Shown here: positions 35,401 to 44,024 of the stretch, piece by piece | How positions within the stretch are numbered: the first letter of the stretch is position 1 | Layout: each line of letters opens with the position of its first letter | Source: Cyprinodon diabolis | Taxonomy: Eukaryota; Chordata; Actinopteri; Cyprinodontiformes; Cyprinodontidae | NCBI GenBank assembly: GCA_030533445.1 | Contig: CM060065.1 | Span: 4,452,341 to 4,516,340 of the forward strand | Direction: 5' to 3' | Length of the DNA stretch: 64,000 bases | Made by a program: the position numbers and the translations under genes | The notes under the pieces: generated by a model | Told to the model about the DNA's origin: nothing | Seen by the model: the letters and a program-made list of their open reading frames with translations, nothing else | Database searches by the model: none

Positions 35401-36288
35401 TCCATCTTTTGACATGCTAATGCAGTCCCATGCTGTGTCATCCCATTCAGTGACTTGCTTGGCTTTTTGAACCATGGGTCCTAGGTCATGTGACTCATAC
35501 TCTGCAATCAGTAATGTGACATGTGGTGCTGAGTTGGTAACCTGGAACCATTCTGCTACCTCTTTATCAGGAAATGTGACAACAGCTGCAGCTCCTTGTG
35601 GTCCGACCACTATGTCAGCATATTGGATGACAGTTGTTTTGTTGTTAATTTCTTCATCCCAGCTTTTCTCGTAGTCTTCATGTGTTTTCCCTTTGTCATA
35701 AAACATGGTACAATGGAGAGGGAGAAAAGGTTCTTTAGAGTTCTCGTAGTGATTCATTATCAGGGGTCTCCATGTTTCCCACTCCAGTTGGAGGAAGGAA
35801 GTTGGTGATGTGAGTTTCAGCCAAAATACTTGGTCTGCTAGCTCATGACTTGTTGTCTGGGGGGTCTTTTGCAGGCCCAATGGCATCATGTAGGCTTCAT
35901 TGTCATCTATTGCTTCAAAAGAAATTCCATTAGGGGTACATTTCATTTTGGCATTGAGCTGGCGCAGCACATCTCTACCCAGGAGATTAATTGGCGTATC
36001 TTCTGAGTACAGCAGTTGTGCACACACAGTCTTTTCACCTATGATCATGGGAACTGGCTCAGTCATGGGTATTATTTGGGTCTTCCCAGAGAAACCTACT
36101 GTTCGAATCTTTGATGCTGAGAGAGCCAGGCCAATTCCACTTTTTCCTATACAGGAGTAGGCCGCTCCTGTATCAATCATGAACCGATGATGGCTGTCAT
36201 ATATAGTGACATCAATAGTGGGTTCTGTTTGTGGACGTTGGGTTAATACAGGTAGAATGGCCTCTCCATCAGGTTTCTCTGGGCACCC

Positions 36289-36291
36289 CTA
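36289..36291 (-). promoter_or_regulatory. Gag-pol amber codon, probable readthrough site
   Basis: TAG followed by GGG, with gag and pol in the same frame (the protease Met at 36180 is 37 codons downstream). Gamma- and epsilonretroviruses express pol by suppressing such an amber codon. I did not fold the 3' side to look for a pseudoknot. Confidence 0.75.
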
Positions 36292-37491
36292 TAGCCAGTA
36301 TGTGTCTTGTCTCGTTCCATAGGTGGCTGGTCCAGCAGTAGGGGGCTGGGGTCCCATCCATGGGTTAGTGGGGCAGTCTCTTTGCATGTGTCCAACTTGT
36401 CCACATCCCCAGCATTGCAGTCTCCCACGCTGTTGTCCCATGTCTGGACCTGCCTGAGGCATCTGCTGGTATTGGCCCTGAGGGGGCCTTCTTGGGGCTC
36501 CTTTTGGTCCCCTCCATCTTCCCCTCATGGGTGGCCCCCCTCGTCCCCTTCCGAACGTTGTTTGTTGGGGACCTCCTCCTTGGCTTAGATGCACATGAAT
36601 AGGAGGAACTGGTTGAGGTTGGGTCTGCTGTGGCAGGGCTCCTCCCACAGGTGGCGCTGCTGGATATTGCATCTGCTGTGTGGGCAGAGGGATGACAGGA
36701 GACACTACTGGTGCTTGTACCACTGCCTCCCCTGTTGGTGCACCCTCAGTTGGGGGTGTGGCTGCCACAGTCAGTGCTGCTTGATGTTTGGGCTTTTCTT
36801 TTTCTTTCTTTGCCTTGGACAATTCCCCGATCTGTACCTGGCTCAACTTGGTGGCCAGCATCTTGCTCTGGTCCTCAAAGTCCCGTTTTTCAGCCCGATG
36901 CATGTTTACATAGTGTATAACATGCTCAGAGAACAGAGGCCAATCAATCTTCATGAGTCCCACAACTCCGTCCAGTTTGGCTTGTACTTTTTTGGGCATG
37001 GCCTCTCTGATGTAAGTTCTGAACAGGGGGCCAGATGTCTTCAGTTCACTCCCATCACTCCCAGTCTCTGTTTTCCATTTCTGTTGGAACCTGTGCAAAA
37101 ACTGGGCGGGGCTTTCATCATCCCTTAGGCATTCTTGTCTCAGCTTAGTTGGGTCACTGCAGGTGGGGAATTTGTTCCTCAAGACTGCCCACACCTCAGG
37201 TCTTATTTTGTTGAATGGTATCTTGTCATACTGGTGTGAGGTCATGACCCTTGGAAGCTTGGCTTCGTCAAACACCTCTCTGGCTGCTGAGTGTCCTGCT
37301 GTTTTGATTAGCAGTGCCTTGATGTCTCCAGCTGCCAGATTGATGCCTGCAGTGATTTCTTCCAGCTTTTCTATCCACCTGTCAGCACCATCTGCCAACG
37401 GGGTCAGCCTTCCAGCAAGTGTGATCATGTCCATAAATGACCATGGCACATATCTGTCTTCTTGAGGTCCTTTAGACAGCAGGGGAGCCAT
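36289..37491 (-). CDS. gag: Retroviral Gag, capsid and nucleocapsid part
   Basis: A 400-aa open segment. The first ~225 residues are capsid-like, including QFLHRFQQKWK and the LRQECLRDDESPAQ region, which resembles the gammaretroviral-type capsid C-terminal domain. A Lys-rich stretch (KAKKEKEKPKHQ) and a Pro/Gln-rich linker with RGRGG motifs follow. One CCHC knuckle (CWGCGQVGHMQRDC) lies near the C-terminus. It ends with TAG at 36289-36291, after which protease continues in the same frame. It is in frame with the matrix segment 38745-37534 across a TAA. Confidence 0.9.
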   Translation of the reverse strand: MAPLLSKGPQEDRYVPWSFMDMITLAGRLTPLADGADRWIEKLEEITAGINLAAGDIKALLIKTAGHSAAREVFDEAKLPRVMTSHQYDKIPFNKIRPEVWAVLRNKFPTCSDPTKLRQECLRDDESPAQFLHRFQQKWKTETGSDGSELKTSGPLFRTYIREAMPKKVQAKLDGVVGLMKIDWPLFSEHVIHYVNMHRAEKRDFEDQSKMLATKLSQVQIGELSKAKKEKEKPKHQAALTVAATPPTEGAPTGEAVVQAPVVSPVIPLPTQQMQYPAAPPVGGALPQQTQPQPVPPIHVHLSQGGGPQQTTFGRGRGGPPMRGRWRGPKGAPRRPPQGQYQQMPQAGPDMGQQRGRLQCWGCGQVGHMQRDCPTNPWMGPQPPTAGPATYGTRQDTYWL

Positions 37492-37533
37492 ATAGGCCCG
37501 TTCTTGATCTGATTCTGTCTTCTGCTGTCGTGC

Positions 37534-38745
37534 TTAGTACCTGGTCAGCATTGGGTGAGGGCCACTTTTTGCTATTTGCAGATCCACGTCACATTCAGCT
37601 GTGAGTGGCTTCCGTCCTTTTGTCGCTGGCCTGCTTTTCTCCTTAAACCCCTTATGGAATGGGTTTGTTGACGGCAGCATGTCTAAGCCTTCATCCTCCA
37701 TTTCACCATGCGGCCAGTCAGCCCCATCACTCCCTATTAGGGCTTCCTCCTCACTTCCCCTCTCTTCTCCCTCTTTTATTTTTGCTTCTTCAATCAGGGT
37801 CCTAGTCCGTGGACTTGCCCGGTCTGGGTAGTCATCCTGGGCCTCTAGTATAAGCTGCTCCATTTCCATTCTTTTCCGTTTTTTTAATTCTTCGTCTCGC
37901 CTTTTCTTTTCCTCCTTTTGTTTTCTCAATGTCTCTTTTAAATTCTTTAGTTGTCTCATTTGTGCTTCTTCTTCCAACTGTTTCTCTCTGTCGACGAGTC
38001 GTACATATGTTTCCGTCAGCTCCACCAACTCCTTGTTTATTTGTTTCGTCAGTTCTGCTGGTTCATTCAAGAATAACTTGGTCCTGGGCTCTAAGTGTTT
38101 TGCTGGTTCATTCAAGGATAACTTGGTCCTGGGCTCTGAGTGGCATGTGGGGCCTCTTTGATATGGTGAATGCCTGCGACGTACTGGGGGTAGGGAACGG
38201 CTATGGGGAGATTTTCTCCTTACTTCTGGGGTTCTATCCCAATCGCTGTTTTCACTGCTGTAGTTACACTCTTTCTGCGGCGTGTTACTTATTTCTTTTT
38301 CTGTTTCTTCCTCTTCTTCTTCTAATACTAGTTTAAGTTGCCCTGTAATCTTCCCCTTGCTACCTGATTCTACCACTACTGGGTACTGGCCTGCTACGCT
38401 AGGGCGATAGGGTGGTGGCTTATGATCAGTGTAGTCAGGTGCTGTTGGGCTCTTTTGATGTTCAACTTTAAAATATCGCAGGATATCTCTCTGTTCAGCA
38501 TGTCTCTGTTTTTTATGCAAGTGCATTCGGTCACGTTTCTTTTCTTTATTTCTTAATCTTTCTTCAACTTCGTCACAGCATGAAGGATCAAAGCTGCCCT
38601 GTTTAGGCCAACGATTTTTTCCAGATGTCATCTTATGCCACTCTGTCATGCATTTTTGAATTTTGCGCTTATTGGATGGGTGTGTCATTATTACCAGTTT
38701 GGCAGGCGTTAACCCCTCAGTCTGTTTGCTCACATTGGCTCCCAT
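37534..38745 (-). CDS. gag: Retroviral Gag, matrix part
   Basis: A 403-aa segment starting MGANVSKQ, a good N-myristoylation signal. A basic matrix-like region follows, then a PPPY late-domain motif near residue 111. The second half is highly charged with coiled-coil character (RQKEEKKRRDEELKKRKRME). A 15-residue block (EPRTKLSLNEPAKHL and EPRTKLFLNEPAELT) is duplicated in tandem. The frame ends with TAA at 37534-37536; the capsid segment continues in the same frame 14 codons later, so one nonsense change may have split a normal gag. The start is the first ATG after the leader and fits the myristoylation motif. Confidence 0.88.
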   Translation of the reverse strand: MGANVSKQTEGLTPAKLVIMTHPSNKRKIQKCMTEWHKMTSGKNRWPKQGSFDPSCCDEVEERLRNKEKKRDRMHLHKKQRHAEQRDILRYFKVEHQKSPTAPDYTDHKPPPYRPSVAGQYPVVVESGSKGKITGQLKLVLEEEEEETEKEISNTPQKECNYSSENSDWDRTPEVRRKSPHSRSLPPVRRRHSPYQRGPTCHSEPRTKLSLNEPAKHLEPRTKLFLNEPAELTKQINKELVELTETYVRLVDREKQLEEEAQMRQLKNLKETLRKQKEEKKRRDEELKKRKRMEMEQLILEAQDDYPDRASPRTRTLIEEAKIKEGEERGSEEEALIGSDGADWPHGEMEDEGLDMLPSTNPFHKGFKEKSRPATKGRKPLTAECDVDLQIAKSGPHPMLTRY

Positions 38746-39484
38746 GGCAATCGGCAGTCACCCAACCCCTGGGTCTGTGCTTATTCACTACCCTTTATAG
38801 TCTTTAATTAATTTTTATTTAACCGGTTCTGCTCTTTCCAATACAGATCGTGCTTTCTTAATTTTTAGATCCCCACAATTTGAGTTCGTATCTTTAAAAG
38901 AACAGATTTACAATGTTATTTTTGCACTTTCACTAATTATTGCTACCTTATAATTTATTTTATATATACTATAATTTGTAATAATATATGTTTATAATAT
39001 CTTTTTCTTATAATGCTTACAACCTTTGTCAATCTTATTTTGGGACTTTGTTAATTTATTTCATTCTCTTAATTCTGTGTTTTTCAGTTACCAATTCTGC
39101 TTTCAAATCCTTATTAATTTTCAGGTTATTCTTTTTAACTATATTTTGTAATAATTATTTTCTGTTAATTTATTATTATATTTTTAGTCTTATCAATATT
39201 ATAATCTTTATTATTATTATCTTTGTTTACCCCTTATTCCCCTTTAGTTACTTAATTCTTTCACTGTTCACATTAACAAAGACACACAAGACACATTAAC
39301 CAAGACACACAAGACAAATGATTATATATATATATATATCTACAGTGCACTTTTACTCTTCCTCACATTCTCCTACAGTGGCATACGCGTTTTCCCTGCT
39401 TGTTCGGACCTACTCAGATAACTGAAAATAGGTAACGTTCCCGGTAGAGTGGTACTATTTCTATTATCGCTTAATCGGTAATAC

Positions 39485-39592
39485 TCTGGCTATCCCTTAG
39501 CCTGGCTATCACTTAGCCTCTCAATACCTTAATACCTAATACAACACAAATTCTGGCTATCGCTTAGCCTTTCAATACCCAATTCAATACAA
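39485..39592. repeat. Short direct repeats in the leader
   Basis: CTGGCTATCCCTTAGC, CTGGCTATCACTTAGCCTCTC and CTGGCTATCGCTTAGCCTTTC, the last two followed by AATACC. Each copy differs by one base. Confidence 0.85.
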
Positions 39593-40036
39593 GCTGGTTC
39601 ATGGAGCACGCTGACTATCTTAGTCACCAATTCCCCTAACGTAACACGCGTACTTTTATGTTCCGGATTTATGGCTTCCACAGGCTATGTCAAACGCTTT
39701 GACCAATCTGTCCCTTTTCCAATCATCCGTTCAGAACATCACGTGTTAAGCTTAACTTATTCACAAAATAATTCCAACACTAAACAGTTCAAATACAGAA
39801 TAATACAAACATTAATAACACTTAAACCATGCATTCACATATACTCATACATACCTGGACCCTTCCCCAGCCTAGTCTGCCTTTTGTATATTCTTATAAA
39901 AATGCTTATCAAATTTGGACAATAATTACTAAATTTGGAATACTAGGTTCTTTTTAGGAGAGCCTGATGGCGCCTGACACCCGCAAGCAGTCGCCGGAGG
40001 CTGGTTCCCCCTAATTTAGAGAATTATAACAAATTT

Positions 40037-40046
40037 GCTCACCTGT
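40037..40046 (-). promoter_or_regulatory. Probable major splice donor
   Basis: The minus strand reads ACAG|GTGAGC, a strong donor consensus, about 85 nt downstream of the PBS and upstream of gag. It is suited to making spliced env and accessory mRNAs. Confidence 0.65.
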
Positions 40047-40128
40047 AACCGGTGATTTTCTGGGCCCGTTTGGGTTTCCTCGCCTCCGACCAGTGCCTGC
40101 AGGTGGGTCCGACGCCTGGGGCTTTCTC

Positions 40129-40146
40129 CTCCTGGCTGGCTCGCCA
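40129..40146 (-). other. Primer binding site for tRNA-Arg
   Basis: The plus strand reads CTCCTGGCTGGCTCGCCA, identical over 18 nt to the 3' end of vertebrate tRNA-Arg(ACG) plus CCA as I know it. It lies three nt from the 5' LTR. Confidence 0.85.
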
Positions 40147-40149
40147 AAA

Positions 40150-41159
40150 TGTCGTTGAAAAATCTCTTTAACGACTTAAAATTGGAGCTAAGTTTTGTAA
40201 AAATTCAAAGTTCTTAAAAGGCAGAAAAGTCTTCAAACAAAGATCCAAAAAATCAGGCAGAAGCAGCTGAAGTCCAGGTCCAATGTGATTTATTGCAAAA
40301 TACAAAGAATCACACACGAGTTGACCGCCGGCGTGCAACTGAACAAATGAGGAAAATGGCCCTCTTTCATACACTCCTTGGGCTTGTGGGGCTCCTCCCC
40401 CAAGCCCCCACCTTTTTTCATTATTCTAGGTACTTTTTCTTCGGGTAAAACTAATTATTTTTATCTTACCGGTGGAAAACCCCTTTCAAAGCATATTTTT
40501 ATATATTTAATCAACAGTCTTTGTTACAGGTTATGGTGACATTTCTTTGCAAATCATGATGACATATATTGTCATTAAATCAAAAATACATCATTTCTTT
40601 AACTATTAATCTTTCAAAACAAGCTTTTATCCAATGTAACTTATGATTATAACATTTCTTTAAGAACAGTCTTACAGGTCATGATGACATTTGGTGCACT
40701 TAAATCAGAAACATATGACACTTTCAATCAATAATATGTCAAAACTAAACCTTTCTTCTAATGTGATCTAAGATTATAATATTACTTCAAACCAGGTCAG
40801 CATAACCCTGGTGTTCCATGTCCGAGTAAAACATCAACCTTTCTGTGACCAATACTGCACAGTGTTTTTTTGAAGATGACAATTCAATTCATCACAATTG
40901 TTTTAACTGAGTTTAGCTGAGCTGTGCAACCTTGAGATGACAAATAACTCATTTTTAATGAGTGTGCCACTTTCACTACAAAGGCTTCTTTTGACCGGAT
41001 TCCAAACTTCAAAAGGCTAGGTGCAGAATCATACACACACTGCTTCTCTATTTCTCCCTTTGGCCTCCATAAATGTATTTATGAAAACAACTCTTTAAAT
41101 GTTTATAAAGCATTTAATTCTATTTTAATCTAATCATTGGTGCAGATTAATACACTACA
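40150..41159 (-). repeat. 5' LTR of the retrovirus
   Basis: 1,010 bp, same ends as the 3' LTR. The TATA element (40364-40371) reads TATGAAAG, one change from TATAAAAG in the 3' LTR. AATAAA is conserved. Confidence 0.95.
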
Positions 41160-41163
41160 CGTC
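41160..41163. other. Target-site duplication CGTC of the retrovirus
   Basis: CGTC follows the 5' LTR here and precedes the 3' LTR at 27505-27508. The host LTR sequence continues as CGTCTAGCTTCTGAC. Confidence 0.93.
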
Positions 41164-41574
41164 TAGCTTCTGACTTTGAATGGCAGACCTTGATCAGAGT
41201 TTCCAGCTCTTCTCTGAGAGCAGCAGGGGAAATCAAGATAGGTATCTTCAGGTTTGGCTCACCAGGGCTGGAAGGTAGGTTAAGCTCACCCAGAGCTTCA
41301 GGCTTGAGACAGGTTGCTGTGAGCAAAGACAGAGGAGGATTAGAATCAGTTTTCTCACTTGATACGACTAAGATTCTTTCTGGTAACAGAGGCTAAGGTT
41401 GCTAACCAAACTAAGGTCAACACTGCGGCGTTGAAGGAAGGTCTGGCAGCTGCTTATGTAGGGAAGGTCTCCTGATGAGTAGATGAGTCTCAGGTGTGCT
41501 GGAGGGCTCCAGCTCAGGAGACCCACGGCGCACTATGCTGATGGAAGGTGGTACATCCCCAGATCCCAACACAG

Positions 41575-42320
41575 AGATCTTTTAGTTATTAGGCTGTTCT
41601 CCTGTTGCAGCAACTACTAGTTTAAATCAGTGAGGCAGACATCCTGTCTACATTTACAGCAAGGTTTAAAACTTTCTTTTATGATAAAGCTTATAGTAAC
41701 TCAGTGGCTCAGGTTATCCGGAGCTATCTCTATAGTTATGCTGCTATAGGTTTAGACTGCTGGAGGACATAGGGACCCCCATTTCATAATTTTGCTTGAT
41801 TTTATCTCTATTCTCCCATTCTGCATTTCCATTTGTTAGTTCAATCTCTAACGTTATGCTCTCTCTGCTTTTTCTCAGCATATTTGCTTCATCTGGTGTG
41901 TTCCTGTTTGGCAGTGAATCCGTCATGAAAAGAAATGTCAGCTGTGTATGTGCTCTATTTCATCCCTGACATGTGAGCTAGCTCAGAGCTCCTCGGTGGG
42001 GACAGCTGTGGACCTGGTTTACAGTTGCCTTTTGTATCTCTGCTTCTTACTGTATGTCTGCTTCTGTCTCCTTGAACCCCAGTCGGTCTCGGCAGATGGC
42101 CGCTCACACTGAGCCTGGTTCTGCTGGAGGTTTCTTCCTGTTAAAATTGAGGTTTTCCTCTCCACTGTCACTACAAGCATGCTTGGTGTAAGGGATTGCT
42201 AGAGAGTCAATGAGTCGATGCAATCAGCTGGTTTTGCCTAGATAGAAATTTTTTTCTGCAAACTGGCCTGAGCTGGAATCTGGTCTGAATTGGTGCTTTA
42301 GAAATAAAGTGATCAAAAAG
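41575..42320 (+). mobile_element. L2 LINE 3' end, third segment
   Basis: Resumes the LINE broken at 27033: ATCTTTTAGTTATTAGGC, then the C-terminal ORF2 remnant and the typical 3' UTR. After about 42245 the tail diverges and ends in AGAAATAAAGTGATC. Confidence 0.85.
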
Positions 42321-42388
42321 GTCCTTGAGCTCCATCCAGGTTGTCTGTTTGCCCCTAAAAAAGTATTCACCAGTATGTAAAGTATGTA

Positions 42389-42423
<35 letters not shown>

Positions 42424-43550
42424 GGCCAGTCCTAGTTTCTCCAATATATCAATGGTCAATGGTACCCATGATGGACAGGTAATGTATTTCCGTTTTGCAC
42501 AATGATTGCTCAGGATGGTAAAGAGGTGTAAAGTTATGGTAAAATTATACACCATCAGAACTAACCTTCTTTCCTGTTTTCTGATTCTGAATAGACATGT
42601 TCTGTTTTTTGAGATAATCAGCAAAGGATCCAGAGATAAAATAGATCATAGAAAATTCACAGTTATCCATATTTATCCTATATCTTATATGCTTTGTTCA
42701 ATCTGCTGACAAATGAAGTAACTATGTTGTAACAGCGCAGTTCTTGGCTGTGAAACTTATTCCAACGTTCTTCTGCAGCCAGGGTTTTAAACCTGGGATC
42801 CGTTCCACTTGAAATTGGGAGCCAGATCTCACAGATGGAATGCAAAGCTTTGACTGCAGTGAGGTTATAAAGTTGTCAAAATAGATTTGCATACACATTT
42901 GAAGGATTATTAGAATGTTTAACATATGAAATAAATAGAAAATGTGGTATTTGCTTTAATAAGTTTTATATAAGAAAGAAATACCTGGGCATATTATAAC
43001 ATTCAATTATCTTTTTAAACCAAATAAATAAAACCTACATCACCTAAAATACAACAAACAACCTAAATCCGTGTATCATTTGTTCTTTCTATTTTCGATT
43101 GCAAATCAAAAAACAAAAAATAAAAAATTGACTGGTTATTTTGTTTTTCGCTTTTTATGATTAAACCAAAAACGAAAAAGGAACGGCTTTGTTTTCTTTT
43201 ATTTGTAAATGGAAAAATGAAAGTGGTATCCGTTTTTGGTTTTATTTTTCAAGAAAAAAAAAAAACAATTGTCTGAACGTACACGGAACGCTAAAGTTGG
43301 GAACTCTGAGTTTTCGTTTTCCCTTCGGCTGCTAACAATTGTCTCAATCAACTTTAAGTAGTTCCACTAAGAGTTGAGCACATGGGTAACAATTATAAAA
43401 AGCAATTATCAGTCTAGCCCCTATATGACGAGTCACCATGACAACAGCCAACAGGAAGTGCTTATTTCACACCACTGGAACTAAAGATTTTAAAAAGGAA
43501 ATAAAAAATGTATGTTGCTTCAGTTAACGCATGTTTATATGAATATGCTT
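42321..43550. other. No gene recognised
   Basis: AT-rich. Around 43120-43215 TTTTGTTTTTCGCTTTTT and CCAAAAACGAAAAAGG form a loose inverted pair, possibly a transposon end or simple sequence. Nothing firmer. Confidence 0.4.
42389..42421. repeat. AT dinucleotide microsatellite
   Basis: Sixteen uninterrupted AT units. Confidence 0.97.
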
Positions 43551-44024
43551 ACAGGAATGGTTTTAAAGGTGAAGGCCACTGACATTTTTCCCCTCCTCAT
43601 CTTTTCTGATTCTTTTTCACCAGTTTTTCATTTGGCTAGGTTCACTGTCACTACTGTTAGCATGAGGCGCTACCTGGACCCTACAGAGGTTGCACAGGCA
43701 GTCTAAACCCTCCAGGATGGCGCATCAATACGTGCCATTGCCAAAAGGTTTGCCGTGTCTCTCAGAACAATCTCAAGAGCATGGAGGAGATTCCAGGAGA
43801 CAGGCAGTTACTCCAGGAGAGCTGGACAGGGCCATAGAAGGTCTACAACGCATCAGCAGGGCGGTATATTCTCCTTTGTGCAAGGAGGAGCAGGAGGCGC
43901 ACTACCAGACCCCGGCAAAATTACCTCCAGCAGAGGTCTATATCAGTATAAATAAATGATTTTTTTCCCCATTGAGATCTGATGTGTTTTTAAAGTGTTT
44001 TTTTTATTTTTTTTGAGCAGTGTA
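43551..44024 (+). mobile_element. Tc1/mariner element copy 4, internally deleted
   Basis: The 5' part has the leader and the start of a Tc1-like transposase. The 3' end is TTTTTTTTGAGCAGTGTA (44007-44024), a Tc1 terminal repeat ending in TA. The middle with the catalytic domain is lost, as is the left TIR. Confidence 0.75.
43662..43930 (+). pseudogene. Tc1-like transposase N-terminal fragment
   Basis: MRRYLDPTEVAQAV, then TAA (43704-43706), then in frame LQDGASIRAIAKRFAV, SLRTISRAWRRFQET and YSRRAGQGHRR. This is the paired helix-turn-helix and GRRR-like hook of a Tc1 transposase. No catalytic domain follows. Confidence 0.85.

Larger units (their letters stand above)
31990..36291 (-). pseudogene. 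pol: Retroviral pol (protease, RT, RNase H, integrase), broken
   Basis: The pol frame continues the gag frame after TAG 36289-36291. Protease: IDTGAAYS (about 36178-36155) and NLLGRDVL. RT: LPQG and YVDD (residues 125-128 and 156-159 of the segment 35193-34189). RNase H: catalytic Asp, Glu, Asp and Asp at residues 109, 152, 173 and 243 of the segment starting 34137. Integrase: His-His-Cys-Cys zinc region (residues 326-363) and a DD35E core (D392, D451, E487). All visible catalytic residues are kept. In-frame TAA stops at 35218-35220 and 34189-34191 break it. The tail after about 32500 is best read in another frame (see the Ser/Asp-rich segment). Confidence 0.93.
38746..40128 (-). other. Retroviral 5' leader, 1.4 kb
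   Basis: No coding-strand ORF over 60 codons. Contains the splice donor at 40043, three CTGGCTATCxCTTAGC repeats, an AT microsatellite (39321-39341) and AT-rich sequence up to gag. The length is large for a simple retrovirus. Confidence 0.8.
27509..41159 (-). mobile_element. Endogenous retrovirus, SnRV-like, 13.65 kb
   Basis: A complete provirus on the minus strand, with 1,010-bp LTRs at both ends, 4-bp duplication CGTC (27505-27508, 41160-41163), PBS, leader, gag, pol, env, an accessory region and a polypurine tract. The order, the amber gag-pol junction and the 4-bp duplication fit gamma/epsilon-like retroviruses. The tRNA-Arg primer site and the extra 3' ORF recall snakehead retrovirus, from memory of the published description; no alignment was possible. 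LTRs differ at about 17 positions by eye (about 98% identity), so integration is fairly recent. Stops in gag, pol and env plus an env frameshift make this copy defective. Confidence 0.95.
27206..41571 (-). mobile_element. LTR family B copy split by the retrovirus
   Basis: The two halves (27206-27508 and 41160-41571) together make one LTR homologous to the solo LTR at 22414-23126. Flanking pentamers CACAG (27201-27205) and CAGAG (41572-41576) match at 4 of 5 positions. The unoccupied site is seen in the sister LTR as CAGCGTCTAACTTCTGAC. Confidence 0.85.

Noticed and set aside
36589..37128. 179-aa plus ORF over gag
   Set aside because: Antisense shadow of the capsid frame, no domain.
43120..43215. 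Inverted A/T-rich pair as a transposon end
   Set aside because: Low-complexity match; no second end or target duplication.
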